From NCBI GenBank assembly GCA_040755195.1, contig JBFMBL010000011.1:9843-73842 (forward strand): DNA of 64,000 bases, read 5' to 3'. Positions 52,810 through 62,567 of the stretch are shown here, in pieces. The notes beneath the pieces are model-generated. The model saw only the letters and a list, made by a program, of their open reading frames with translations, did no database searches and was not told the origin of the DNA. The position numbers were made by a program, and so were the translations under genes. The DNA comes from SURF-55 sp040755195. Lineage in GTDB: Bacteria > Bacillota > Desulfotomaculia > Desulfotomaculales > Ammonificaceae. Positions within the stretch are counted from its first letter, which is position 1, and each line of letters starts with the position of its first letter.

Positions 52810-53205
52810 CGGGGCACCTCCTTATATTCAGGTCTTGGTAGAAAAAGCTTTCCTGCGTTCTTCTGAAATCTGCACGGCAGAGAGGTACGTAGTGAATCCG
52901 CTAACTGAATAGACTATAACCTCTTGCCGGAAGAACAGCGCTTGCCGCTGTTTATATCGGGTTATAAAGCTAAATTTATTTGGTTTCTTCCTCCTTCCCG
53001 AGACTTCAAAGGAGCGCGTAAATATCTAGGTACTAAGTGAAAATCCCTCTTATTTTATTATATCCTATTATAGAATATAGTCAATAAATATTTAACTATT
53101 ATTATGTAAAAAATAATCTTTACCGTCTTGTTTGACGCCAAAGATTCTGTTATTATACTCAATAAAGCGTTAATTATATTTTTACTTTTGCTAGGGGTTG
53201 ATAAG
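52810..53205. other. A/T-rich intergenic region before the XRE regulator
   Basis: Very A/T-rich from 53040 to 53190 (TATTATATCCTATTATAGAA, AATATTTAACTATTATTATG), in contrast to the surroundings. It likely holds promoter and operator sequences for the XRE regulator, but no definite boxes can be assigned. No gene is seen. Confidence 0.4.
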
Positions 53206-53622
53206 GTGGGCCGGCCAACCGGGAAAGAACTATCCGCATACCTCTTCGGTAAACGGCTTAGGCTCTTGCGGGAGTCAATGGGGGGTATTAACCAATCCGA
53301 ATTAGGCGCTATGCTGGGTTTGAAGCCGTACCTCGTTCACAGGTACGAGCACGGCAACAACGGCAACCTGCCAAGGCCGAAAACGCTTAAGAAGATCGCG
53401 GACTTCTTCGGCGTCTCGCTTGAATGGCTGCTCTCGCTGGCAGATAACCTTAACGAACCTTTACCTGTAGCTCCGGATCATCTGGCTGAGCTAAAATCAC
53501 GGTACTATCTGACTCTCGCGCTCCGCTGCAGATCTGTTCCTGAAACAAAAATGCCGGAAGCGGTGGAGGAATTAGAGAGGTTTACAAAACTACTGGTTGC
53601 TTGGGCCAAGGGTAAAGATTAA
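53206..53622 (+). CDS. XRE-family transcriptional regulator
   Basis: 138 residues from GTG 53206, preceded by AGGGG; an ATG at 53128 would add a hydrophobic stretch that does not look like a regulator. Helix-turn-helix: KRLRLLRESMGGINQSELGA, MLGLKPYLVHRYEHGNNGNL, LKKIADFFGVSLEWLLSLAD. A C-terminal ~60-residue helical part may dimerise. It may repress genes in this accessory region, but no operator can be identified. Confidence 0.85.
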   Translation: MGRPTGKELSAYLFGKRLRLLRESMGGINQSELGAMLGLKPYLVHRYEHGNNGNLPRPKTLKKIADFFGVSLEWLLSLADNLNEPLPVAPDHLAELKSRYYLTLALRCRSVPETKMPEAVEELERFTKLLVAWAKGKD

Positions 53623-53684
53623 ATGTAGGGTTCAAGCGGAGATCATTTTGGAAGTGCTACGTTGCGAGTAATATCCTGCGGCGG

Positions 53685-53960
53685 CTATTCTTCTGATTTC
53701 CTTAAAACCACCTCTGCTTGCGCTTCAAAGAAGAGTTCCGCGTCTTTGCGGTTGATTTCCTCATAGACGGCATATCCTTCTTCAAGATCCTTTTCATATA
53801 CGGCATCCTCCTCGTTGTCCCAGTCCGAGAAGGTTGGTTCGGCCAGTTTCAAAAAGCTGTTAAGCTCGATATGATCGGTGATGCGCCCAAACAGTTCCCT
53901 AAGTTCCTCAGGTGTAAGTTCATTAATCGCCTCAAGAATCTTTTCCTCTTTCCTTGACAC
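53685..53960 (-). CDS. Small acidic hypothetical protein, antitoxin-like
   Basis: About 91 residues from GTG 53960, eight bases after GGGG; longer in-frame starts exist at 53969 and 54020. It has a helical ILEAINELTPEELRELFGRI segment and a strongly acidic middle (TFSDWDNEEDAVYEKDLEEG). No family recognised. Size, charge and setting are compatible with an antitoxin or small regulator. The following 255 bases to 54275 hold no gene that I can support. Confidence 0.5.
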   Translation of the reverse strand: MSRKEEKILEAINELTPEELRELFGRITDHIELNSFLKLAEPTFSDWDNEEDAVYEKDLEEGYAVYEEINRKDAELFFEAQAEVVLRKSEE

Positions 53961-54275
53961 AACGATCACCCCACACAATGACAACATATTTGTATATTCC
54001 GGCCCAAATCGTCCACCCATTCCGATTTAAGTTCTGTCGGCTCATTCTGGAGAAAAACGCCCATTCCCTTCCTCACTCCGCCAAGCCGTCACTGGCATAC
54101 CTTCCTCGTGCGCCCCGGTCCGTCTAACCATATACCCTACCATGTCTCCCCCGGCTTAACGTCCGAGGAAATCACGGCCGACTGTCCAGCCCTTTTACCG
54201 CCGCCAAACGGCGAACACAACCGCGAACCGCCCTCTCTTCCCCATCCTCACTGGGCTTAGCGTTGTTCAACGCTC

Positions 54276-54818
54276 CTAAAACCCGCGGGGAGGGAACTTG
54301 GCGAGTTGTTGCTGCAGACTTTCTACCCATGCCTCAAGTTCATTGGGAGTGCATTCTAGATCCACGTAAAGATCTTCTTCCACTTCATGGCTAGGCGCCC
54401 ACGACGGTCGGTTTTCTAATTCGAAGAACACTTGCAACACTATAGATCCATTATTTCTTCCTTTAAATTTAAAAGATAGATTCGGCTCAACAAAATTGAT
54501 TTCGGTTTCAGCCTCATTACCGCTTTTGATAGCGCTGATCCAACTAATAAGCGATATAATCTCCACAGTTGAAAGACACGGATCTATGGTCTGCCAACTT
54601 CTTCCCCTGATTGCCGCAAACGTTGAAATCATCAGCCAGTTTGAATCATCTTTGTCATGAGCAATTTCGGGAAACTGATAGTTTACAATCTTAATACTGA
54701 ACTGGTTGCCATTTGGTCCGTGTAGAATAACCTCTGATGGGAAATTGTTTGGATTATCTCGTTTCTTTACCATGACCTCGGGTTTACCCGTACCCTTATC
54801 TATTATTGGAATTAACAT
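54276..54818 (-). CDS. WapI-family immunity protein-like
   Basis: 180 residues. The layout of WLMISTFAAIRGRSWQTIDP followed by CLSTVEIISLISWISAIKSG, then NFVEPNLSFKFKGRN and VFFELENRPSWAP, is what I associate with WapI-type immunity proteins (EPNLxF and the DPCLxT block). These protect cells from contact-dependent or polymorphic toxins of the WapA type. No toxin gene is adjacent, so it may be an orphan immunity gene. The assignment is from remembered pattern only. Confidence 0.55.
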   Translation of the reverse strand: MLIPIIDKGTGKPEVMVKKRDNPNNFPSEVILHGPNGNQFSIKIVNYQFPEIAHDKDDSNWLMISTFAAIRGRSWQTIDPCLSTVEIISLISWISAIKSGNEAETEINFVEPNLSFKFKGRNNGSIVLQVFFELENRPSWAPSHEVEEDLYVDLECTPNELEAWVESLQQQLAKFPPRGF

Positions 54819-54921
54819 TCACTGTTCTGTAAAAAATATCGTTTACCCTGCAAAACCGCCAGTTGTTCACCTTCACTGCCACGTTCCAAGAGCCCTTCTG
54901 CCCAAGGAAATCTCCCCCCGC

Positions 54922-55695
54922 TTATCTCGTACAATATGTTCTCATGAACTGGTCGGTAATGCGTCCCATGCGTTCATCAAGAATGCTATACACCCTCTGC
55001 TTTATATTTTCCGGCACTCCGCCGTAAAAGGCCTGCGCTATTCCCCCGGTTATACACGCCAGCGTATCTGTATCACCACCCAGGGAAACCGCAGTTCTAA
55101 TTGCGTCTTCAAAATCGACAGAGTCAATAAAGGCTCGTATCGCCTGCGGCACGGTTCCTTGAGACGATTCGTCGAAGTAATACGACGGGCGGATCTCATC
55201 GACGTGTTTACTGAGGTCGTAGCCAAAGGTCGTCTCGGTGTACACCTTAATGTCCTCTTTACTGCTTCCGGTGCGCGCAAGGAAAATGGCAACCGCGGCT
55301 GCCCGACCACCCTTGATCCCTTCCGGGTGGTTGTGCGTGATCTCTGTGAATTCCTTTGCCTTTTTAAGCACTGACTCGAGCGTATCGAACGCGAACCCGA
55401 CCGGGCTGATACGCATTGCCGCACCGTTTCCCCAACTGTTGTACGGTTCCGTTTGACTGCTCATTGCCCAGGCGGAAAAACGGCCGCCATATCCGCAGTT
55501 CGGGTACCAACGGAAGAACTTCTTCAGATTCGCCTCGTACGGTTCACCGGTGAGGATGGAATCCGCAAGGGCAACGGTTAGCACAGTATCATCGGTAAAG
55601 AAGCAATGCCTCGAAAAAAGGGGGAAGTCCTTCGTCTTAATATTGTTCCACTCGTATACCGACCCGATAATATCGCCGGCAATCGCACCCATCAT
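54922..55695 (-). CDS. ADP-ribosylglycohydrolase (DraG-like)
   Basis: About 257 residues from ATG 55695 (an in-frame ATG at 55728 is possible). GAIAGDIIGSVYEW, the metal-binding FFTDDTVLTVALADSIL, WGNGAAMRISPVG and SLGGDTDTLACITGGIAQAF are complete for the family, including both Asp pairs that hold the dinuclear Mg/Mn site. It removes ADP-ribose from proteins or nucleic acids. Placed beside a likely immunity protein and a defence cluster, it may counter an ADP-ribosylating toxin; that link is inference. Confidence 0.92.
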   Translation of the reverse strand: MMGAIAGDIIGSVYEWNNIKTKDFPLFSRHCFFTDDTVLTVALADSILTGEPYEANLKKFFRWYPNCGYGGRFSAWAMSSQTEPYNSWGNGAAMRISPVGFAFDTLESVLKKAKEFTEITHNHPEGIKGGRAAAVAIFLARTGSSKEDIKVYTETTFGYDLSKHVDEIRPSYYFDESSQGTVPQAIRAFIDSVDFEDAIRTAVSLGGDTDTLACITGGIAQAFYGGVPENIKQRVYSILDERMGRITDQFMRTYCTR

Positions 55696-55761
55696 CGCTA
55701 CGTCTCCCCAACTTAACCCATAAAACATGCTACTGAATTGTTTCTATAATGAAGATAATGC

Positions 55762-55789
55762 TTGTCAATTTACCCATATTATTTATAAC
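55762..55789 (+). promoter_or_regulatory. Possible promoter for the defence cluster
   Basis: TTGTCA, 16-base spacer, TATAAC in an A/T-rich gap; a TATAAT lies 12 bases further on, overlapping an inverted TAACATT/AATGTTA. The inverted repeat could be an operator. Confidence 0.45.
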
Positions 55790-55854
55790 ATTCTTTATAA
55801 TGTTAGACAAAACCTGTATCTACTTTTAATTACTCAAAAAACGGAGGGAAAACA

Positions 55855-57060
55855 GTGGCATCGTCGTTTGGCTGGGTAGATTATTCGGAAACGGAACGCC
55901 GGCGGATGATAGAGCTGATAAGTCGCTTTGGTGAGCAGGATACGCGGGACGAGCTGGGAATCGGCACAGTCCGTGACGCTTTTGCAGACCTAATGTTTCC
56001 GGGTACCAGCACCATCCAAACCAGGGCCAGGTACATGCTCTTCATACCATGGATCTATATCGCGCACGAAAGACGCAGGACCCCGACGGGCGAAGTCAGA
56101 GGTAAGGCCCGGCAGGATGAGGTGTCCCTTATATACGCCCTCCTCAAGACCGCAGACACCGACGGGGTGATCGGCAAGGAGGCCAAGGCTGGCCTTCAGC
56201 GCCTTCCCAGCACGATATACTGGTCTGGTCTCGGGGTATGGGGGATCAGACGTTTCGAAGGCTCGCAGGAACAGTATCACCGTTCCTTGTCTCGCTGGTA
56301 CATCCGGAAAGCGAACCTGCGGAAAGAGGACGGGGAGTTCCTCGACGGCATCCTCAGAGAAAACTGGGATCCGGCTATTCCGCCCCAGCCCGAAGGATTT
56401 CCACATTCCGCCTCATTGGAACTGACCAAGGAAGAAGCCGTCTACCTTTACGACCGGATAGTCAAAAACTGTAATAACAGCGTTCTGGCACACCTTGTAG
56501 ACAAAACGCGGCCCGCGGAAGTTAAATTCCCATGGATGCATCCCGAGTTGGCTTCATTCCCGCCCAACCTTCGCGAGCAGATTGAACACGCACGCAACTT
56601 TTCCGAGGCAATGCACGGCGCCGCCCTGCTGTACAACCTCATGCTGGCGGAGCAAAAAAGAGATAACGAGCTTATCATTGAATACGAAGCCGCACTAACC
56701 GAATGGTCCGGAAGACTCGCCAGACGCCCGGAACTCCGCGCGTGGGACCGCCGGCGCTTCTGGGAAACCGTCGAACAACAAAACGCCGCTATCCCCTATT
56801 CCACCCGGCGCTTTGTCGACAGATGGCTGGACAGCGCCCTGCTTCGCTTCGGATCGGAAATGGTCGGGGATAAAAGCGCCCGCGACCTGATAGCGGAGCG
56901 GGAATACACATTAAAACGGAGCCGGGCGCGACTGCAAAACCGGCGCGCCCTCGACAATTGGAACGGAGCGGCGGGGACCGCACAACTCAATTACCGCTGG
57001 CGGGTCGTAAACAGCATTGTCAATGACATTCTGCGCGGATTGGAGGGCAACAATGCTTAA
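55855..57060 (+). CDS. DUF6361 protein, first gene of an Azaca-like defence cluster
   Basis: 401 residues from GTG 55855, after GGAGGG. The N-terminus (FGWVDYSETERRRMIELISR and TVRDAFADLMFPGTSTIQTR) is characteristic of DUF6361. The rest is mostly helical, with YMLFIPWIYIAHERRR and a basic C-terminal helix (REYTLKRSRARLQNRRALDN). No catalytic motif is known to me. It overlaps the next gene and is followed by a PLD-type nuclease and a large helicase, the three-gene order that I recall for the Azaca anti-phage system (zacABC). Confidence 0.75.
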   Translation: MASSFGWVDYSETERRRMIELISRFGEQDTRDELGIGTVRDAFADLMFPGTSTIQTRARYMLFIPWIYIAHERRRTPTGEVRGKARQDEVSLIYALLKTADTDGVIGKEAKAGLQRLPSTIYWSGLGVWGIRRFEGSQEQYHRSLSRWYIRKANLRKEDGEFLDGILRENWDPAIPPQPEGFPHSASLELTKEEAVYLYDRIVKNCNNSVLAHLVDKTRPAEVKFPWMHPELASFPPNLREQIEHARNFSEAMHGAALLYNLMLAEQKRDNELIIEYEAALTEWSGRLARRPELRAWDRRRFWETVEQQNAAIPYSTRRFVDRWLDSALLRFGSEMVGDKSARDLIAEREYTLKRSRARLQNRRALDNWNGAAGTAQLNYRWRVVNSIVNDILRGLEGNNA

Positions 57061-58888
57061 CCCCGATTCTCGTATTATGTATGCGGAGGCTCTCCGCCCG
57101 CCTGAAGGTTATACTCTGGACAAAGCCGTTGCCACAACGTTTTCCCTTGACCTGACCACTGTCCTTATTGTCCCCCTGTCTTTAGCGGCCTTCGAATGCA
57201 GCAGTTTCGAGAACCCGGACCCGCTGATAATTATCGAAGCACTGCGCAGGACCGCGCAAAAGGTTACCGTCTTTTGTCAAGAAGGACAGATAAAGGTCCC
57301 TGCATCCGATACTCCCCTCTATTCACAACTGGAATCAACCGTCGTGGAAGTCAACTCTCCTAACGCCGGAGGAGTTTTTCACCCAAAGACGTGGCTGCTG
57401 CGGTTTGTTTCAGAAGGACAACCGGTACTCTACCGGTTCCTCTGCCTTTCGCGCAACCTGACGTTCGACCGCTCATGGGACACCATTCTTACCCTTGACG
57501 GGTATGTGGGTAACAGGCGTTTCGCCCGCAACCGCCCGCTGGCCGATTTTCTGAAAGCGCTGCCGTCCCTGGCGAAACGCCCTTCGGAGGAACTTGCCGC
57601 CGGCATAAGCAATCTTGCGGATGAGCTGATGAGGGTTAACTTCGAGCCGCCCGACGGGTTTAACGACTTCAGCTTTCGCCCCATAGGAATACCGGGGTAC
57701 CGGCGTTTTTCAATTCCATCCCCCTACAACCGTCTTCTGGTCGTGTCTCCGTTTTTGAAGAGCGGCGTGCTTGAAAGACTTCTGGCCGAATGCAGCGGCC
57801 GGGTTATCCTTATTTCGCGGCAGGAGAGCCTGGACGAGCTGCCGGAAAAGCTCAAAGAAAGGTTTTCGGCGGTATACATTCTGGACGACGCAGCCGATAT
57901 TAAAACCATCGCCGGTGACGTTGACGCCGCAAAGGACAGCGACTCCGACCCACCGTTGTCGGGACTCCATGCCAAGCTTTTCGTCGCCGAAACCGGTTTG
58001 GAAGCAAGGGTCTGGACCGGCTCGGCCAATGCCACCAACAGCGCGTTTAATAACCGGAATGTCGAGTTTATGGTTCAGCTTAACGGAAAGCGGAAGGATG
58101 CCGGCATAGACCGCTTCCTTGGATCAGAAGAAGACAAGGAATGTTTTAGAAACATGCTCCTGCCGTACCGGAATGGAAGCGTCAGTGACCCCAACGCCGA
58201 GTTGATTAGTAAAATGGAAGCCCTGCTCGATGCCGCCAAAGAGGAACTCTCCGGCCTGGACCTTACCCTGGAAGCCTTCCCGGCGGGAGAGCAGGTATAC
58301 GACCTGTGTTTATCCGCCGGAAGACCCTTTACGAAGGACAGCGTCAGCATCCGGTGCCGGCCGGTAACGTTAAAGCCCGCCCAGGCGCTGACAATCGACG
58401 CCCTGGGACCCGGCAGCAAGCTTGTGTTTCACCGGCTCTCGCCGGTATCCCTTACCGGCTTTATGGCTTTTGAGCTGAGCACCGCATCAGGCGGACTGAC
58501 AAGGTCGACGCGTTTTGTCTTCAACCTTCCGTTTACCGGAGGACCGGCTGACCGGGCGGAACTGGTGCTGCATCACGTCATTTCCGACACAGACCGGTTT
58601 ATCCGCTATATCCTTCTACTCCTGTATGACGGGGAAACATCTTCGACCGATATAGCCTCTCTGACTCGAAGTCATAGCAACGGTGAAAGCCGCTTCGTTC
58701 AGAGCCCCTGGCAGCAGCCCGTCCTTGAAGAGATGGTCAGGGCGTACAGCAGAAACCCCGAAAAGCTGAAGAGGATTCACAAACTGGTTGACGATCTAAG
58801 GCGGCCGGGCGGGCGCAATGTGATTCCCGACGAGTTCGACGACATCTGGAACGCCTTTATGGAGGGTTTAAAAAATGAACAACGATAA
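57053..58888 (+). CDS. Phospholipase D-like nuclease/hydrolase, second gene of the Azaca-like cluster
   Basis: About 611 residues. ATG 57053 overlaps the end of the first gene and is preferred to 57017. Two PLD half-sites are visible: GGVFHPKTWLLRF with LCLSRNLTFDRSWD near residues 110-145, and LHAKLFVAETGLEARVWTGS followed by ANATNSAF near 310-340. The HxK residues are kept in both; the distal Asp of the classical HKD is replaced or displaced. A ~250-residue C-terminal region has beta-rich then helical content. It likely cuts nucleic acid, guided by the helicase encoded next, whose start lies 14 bases inside this gene. Confidence 0.82.
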   Translation: MLNPDSRIMYAEALRPPEGYTLDKAVATTFSLDLTTVLIVPLSLAAFECSSFENPDPLIIIEALRRTAQKVTVFCQEGQIKVPASDTPLYSQLESTVVEVNSPNAGGVFHPKTWLLRFVSEGQPVLYRFLCLSRNLTFDRSWDTILTLDGYVGNRRFARNRPLADFLKALPSLAKRPSEELAAGISNLADELMRVNFEPPDGFNDFSFRPIGIPGYRRFSIPSPYNRLLVVSPFLKSGVLERLLAECSGRVILISRQESLDELPEKLKERFSAVYILDDAADIKTIAGDVDAAKDSDSDPPLSGLHAKLFVAETGLEARVWTGSANATNSAFNNRNVEFMVQLNGKRKDAGIDRFLGSEEDKECFRNMLLPYRNGSVSDPNAELISKMEALLDAAKEELSGLDLTLEAFPAGEQVYDLCLSAGRPFTKDSVSIRCRPVTLKPAQALTIDALGPGSKLVFHRLSPVSLTGFMAFELSTASGGLTRSTRFVFNLPFTGGPADRAELVLHHVISDTDRFIRYILLLLYDGETSSTDIASLTRSHSNGESRFVQSPWQQPVLEEMVRAYSRNPEKLKRIHKLVDDLRRPGGRNVIPDEFDDIWNAFMEGLKNEQR

Positions 58889-61800
58889 CTGCCGGCGTCC
58901 CGACGTCGCAGCGATCATGGCAGGTCTTAAGGATTTCCAGCGGCGTTCGGCCGAATATGTTTTCAGACGTTTTTATCTGGACGAAAACCCTGCCGGCCGC
59001 TTCCTTGTCGCCGATGAAGTCGGCCTGGGGAAAACCCTCGTCGCCCGCGGGATCATTGCCAGGACCGTTGATTTTTTGTGGGACAGGGTTCCGCGCATCG
59101 ACATCATCTATCTCTGCGCAAACAGCGAGATCGCGCGCCAGAACATCAACCGGCTGAACATTTTGGAGGACCAGGAGTTTGCGCTTTCCTCCCGGATCAC
59201 ACTTCTCCCGCTCAAAGTCGGACACCTGAACCATAATCATGTTAACTTCGTCTCTTTTACGCCAGGTACGTCCCTCGACTTAAAATACAGCACAGGCACT
59301 ATGGATGAGAGGGCGCTCCTTTACCGCCTGTTGGAAGAAGAATGGGGTTTCGGCCGGCGCACAGGCCCGATCAACCTGCTTCAATGCAGCGCCGGTAAAG
59401 ATAACTGGCGAAGATATCTAAAAAGTTTTACCGGCTCTATCGACCAGGAGCTTAAATCCGGATTTATCGAGGCAATCCGCAGCCGGAGCGATATCCGGGA
59501 ACGATTCCTGGGTCTCGCAGAAAGGTTTCAATATTTTCGCAAACACCTTCCCGGAGACGACCAGAAAGATCGAAACATGCTGATCGGTGAACTGCGGGGC
59601 ATTCTGGCTCAATGCAGCATCAGCGCACTTGAACCGGACCTTATCATCCTGGACGAGTTCCAGAAATTCAAACACATACTGGACGGAGAGGACCAGGTCA
59701 GCACCCTGGCGCGGCAGTTGTTCAACTACTGCGACCGGAACAACAAGGCCAGGGTTTTGCTGCTGTCCGCCACGCCGTACAAAATGTACACCATGGATCA
59801 CGAAGCCGGCGAAGAGGACCACTACGCAGACTTTATCCGTACCGTGGGGTTCCTTCTCGACTCGCCCGCGGAAACCGAGGAATTCCGCAAAGAACTCAGG
59901 AACTACCGCAACGAAATCTACCGCCTCGGGGTGGACGGAAACGCGGACAACTTGTTGAACATAAAGCAGCGGCTGGAACAAACGCTCCGGAAAGTCATGA
60001 TCCGCACCGAGAGAATCACTGCCTCGACCACCAACGAGGATATGGTTTGCGAACCAAACAACATACCGGCAAAACTGCAAAGCTCGGACCTTGCGCAGTT
60101 CGTCGTCGTCGACCGCGTCTCCCGGTGTCTCGAAGCAGGAGATCACGTTGAGTACTGGAAATCGGCGCCCTATCTCCTCAACTTCATGGACGACTATAAG
60201 ATCCAGCGGGAGTTCCGCAAAAGGATCGATGCGCCGCACGGCAGCGCCCGGCTTTTCGATACCCTCAAACAAGCCGGAGGAACGCTGCTCACACGGGAAA
60301 TGATCGATAACTACAGAAGAATCGACCCCGCCAACGGCAAGCTGCGCCTTCTGATGGCAAACACGCTGAACACGGCCGATTGGAAACTGCTCTGGGTGCC
60401 TCCCTCACTCCCGTATTACCGCCCTGCGAACGTCTATGCGGGCTTCCCGGGGTATACCAAGAGTCTGGTATTCTCATCATGGCAGGTTGTCCCCAAGGTG
60501 ATTTCAATGATCTGCAGCTACGAAGCGGAACGGTGGATGGTACTGAAGCCCGGGATAAAAACCACCTACGACGCGGCCAGGCGGCGCAGTCCCCTGCTCC
60601 GTTTGAATACAATTGACGGACGCCCCGCGGGAATGCCGCTGATGTGCCTTTTTTACCCGTGTATCGCTCTGAGCCGCAGCATAGACCCTCTTGCCATCGC
60701 CGCGCGTATCGCGGGTGACGGTGAACCTCCGTCCGCAGAACAATTGACCGCGGCGGTCAGACATACCATCACTGCGATACTGAATAAGATTGATGACGTT
60801 TCCATTTCTGAAGGCAGCATCCCGGACAAGCGCTGGTACTGGGCGGCATTGGCGCTATTGGACCGGACCTTTTACCGTGAAGAAGCCCTTTCTTTGTTTA
60901 AAGAGGATACCGCCTCCGAATGGCTGAAGAATATTTTCAGCCGGGGTGAAGACGGTGAGGACACAAACTTCAGAGCACACCTGGACGAACTGCACCGCTG
61001 GCTGGTAGAACCGGAGACCCTGGGCATGAAGCCTGACGATCTGGTCGACGTGCTCGCCAAGGTCGCTCTTGCCTCACCCGCCGTTACGGTGCTCCGCACA
61101 TTTATGCGCCGGAACCAAACAAAACTTTCGGGTACGGTCCTAAAATCAGCCGCCGGAGCAGCGCTGGGCTTCCGCACGCTGTTCAACATCCCTGAGTCAA
61201 TGTCCCTCATAAGAAGCATTAACGACAGCGAACCATACTGGGAACGGGTTCTGGAATACTGCCTTGACGGCAACCTCCAGGCTGTTATTGATGAATATGC
61301 GCATGTGCTTTATGAATCCCTCGGGCTGTTTACGAAAGATAACGAATCCGCCGCCGAAAAGCTGGCCGAAACAATACACGCCGCCGTATCCATTCGTACC
61401 GCGCGCCAGGATTTTCAAGAGGTAATATTGGATGGCGAAAAAGTAGAGCTAAAGGCGCATGGCATTCGCTGCCGCTACGCAATGCGTTTCGGGCAGCAAA
61501 AGAACGACATGGATGATGAGGTTACACGGGGAGACCAGGTCCTCACAGCGTTCAATTCACCGTTCCGCCCGTTCATCCTGGCCACCACGTCCATCGGCCA
61601 GGAAGGTCTGGACTTTCACCAGTACTGCCATTCCATCTACCACTGGAACCTGCCGTCAAATCCCGTCGACTTTGAACAACGCGAAGGACGCATCCACCGC
61701 TATAAAGGCCACGCCATCCGCCGCAGCCTTGCTAAACACTACGGCCTGCCCCCGGTGTCCGGTAGCTCCCCCGCCCCGGACCCCTGGTCTTGGCTTTTCG

Positions 61801-62078
61801 CCAGGGCGCTGGCCGAAAGGCCGCCGGGCACGAGCGACCTGTACCCGTACTGGGTGTATGACATCGAAAACGGTTACAAAATCATGCGCCACGTCCCGGC
61901 ACTGCCGCTGAGCCGCGAACTGGACCAACTGCGAAACCTCAAGAGCTCTCTCGCACTGTACCGCATGGTCTTCGGCCAGCCGAACCAGGAGGATCTGCTG
62001 ACCTTCCTCCAGGACAGGCTCAACGATACCGCAATCGAAAACATCTTAAAGCTCAAAATCGACTTGAGCCCGCCGTAA
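58875..62078 (+). CDS. Large SF2 (SNF2-like) helicase, third gene of the Azaca-like cluster
   Basis: 1067 residues. Helicase motifs: I VADEVGLGKTLVARGII, II LIILDEFQKFKHIL (DEFQ in place of DEAD/H), III LLLSATPYKMY, V ATTSIGQEGLDFHQYCHSIY, VI FEQREGRIHRYKGH with the arginine finger. Between motifs III and V lies an insertion of roughly 600 residues without recognised domains. DEVGLGKT is the SNF2/RapA form of motif I. It may translocate on phage DNA and bring the PLD nuclease to it. The overlap with the previous gene shows that the three are one transcription unit. Confidence 0.85.
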   Translation: MNNDNCRRPDVAAIMAGLKDFQRRSAEYVFRRFYLDENPAGRFLVADEVGLGKTLVARGIIARTVDFLWDRVPRIDIIYLCANSEIARQNINRLNILEDQEFALSSRITLLPLKVGHLNHNHVNFVSFTPGTSLDLKYSTGTMDERALLYRLLEEEWGFGRRTGPINLLQCSAGKDNWRRYLKSFTGSIDQELKSGFIEAIRSRSDIRERFLGLAERFQYFRKHLPGDDQKDRNMLIGELRGILAQCSISALEPDLIILDEFQKFKHILDGEDQVSTLARQLFNYCDRNNKARVLLLSATPYKMYTMDHEAGEEDHYADFIRTVGFLLDSPAETEEFRKELRNYRNEIYRLGVDGNADNLLNIKQRLEQTLRKVMIRTERITASTTNEDMVCEPNNIPAKLQSSDLAQFVVVDRVSRCLEAGDHVEYWKSAPYLLNFMDDYKIQREFRKRIDAPHGSARLFDTLKQAGGTLLTREMIDNYRRIDPANGKLRLLMANTLNTADWKLLWVPPSLPYYRPANVYAGFPGYTKSLVFSSWQVVPKVISMICSYEAERWMVLKPGIKTTYDAARRRSPLLRLNTIDGRPAGMPLMCLFYPCIALSRSIDPLAIAARIAGDGEPPSAEQLTAAVRHTITAILNKIDDVSISEGSIPDKRWYWAALALLDRTFYREEALSLFKEDTASEWLKNIFSRGEDGEDTNFRAHLDELHRWLVEPETLGMKPDDLVDVLAKVALASPAVTVLRTFMRRNQTKLSGTVLKSAAGAALGFRTLFNIPESMSLIRSINDSEPYWERVLEYCLDGNLQAVIDEYAHVLYESLGLFTKDNESAAEKLAETIHAAVSIRTARQDFQEVILDGEKVELKAHGIRCRYAMRFGQQKNDMDDEVTRGDQVLTAFNSPFRPFILATTSIGQEGLDFHQYCHSIYHWNLPSNPVDFEQREGRIHRYKGHAIRRSLAKHYGLPPVSGSSPAPDPWSWLFARALAERPPGTSDLYPYWVYDIENGYKIMRHVPALPLSRELDQLRNLKSSLALYRMVFGQPNQEDLLTFLQDRLNDTAIENILKLKIDLSPP

Positions 62079-62464
62079 GGCTTTTTTCTAACGGCTTCAT
62101 AGGGGCTATCGAAATATGGGTAAGCGCCCAATTATTTAACCCTTCCACAATGGTTCCTCAATATCCCACGATTCGTTTCGCATATCTTTGAAATCATTTG
62201 TGACAAATTTACTACGATGAATCGAATTAGACCTGACTTGATGGTAAAGTTGCTTCAGCCTTAAGCCACGGCCTCTCCTACCGGTTGTCTGCCGGATCAC
62301 AGTGCTCCGGGACGACGCGACATCGGCTTGCTTCGGAGCGAACGACGGCGCACTTATAGAGCCTGACGTCGGCCGTTTCTCGTTGTCTGGTTGGTAACAA
62401 GAATTCGCCTATCTGTCTTATATAATGCGTTCTTCAATTTCGGCACGATGCGTGCGCCTGTTCT
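62079..62464. other. Gene-free stretch after the defence cluster
   Basis: A weak stem with a T-run (AGCC..GGCT then TTTTTT, about 62068-62088) may end the defence transcript. Otherwise only short frames and no recognised RNA. Confidence 0.35.
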
Positions 62465-62558
62465 CCAGCACTCAGGAAACAATATAGCGCGGAAAAAACA
62501 CAAGGCTTTGACTTGGTTCTTATCTTTGACAGTACGTTACAAGTTGACTGAGTGCTGG
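62465..62558. mobile_element. Family B palindrome-ended element, copy 3 (94 bp)
   Basis: CCAGCACTCA and TGAGTGCTGG are perfect 10-base inverted ends; the core (GGAAACAATATAGCGCGGAA...) differs from those at 10.2 and 14.1 kb. The length is almost the same as the others. It stands 50 kb from the other copies, so the family is dispersed over the chromosome. Confidence 0.7.
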
Positions 62559-62567
62559 ACGACCTTC

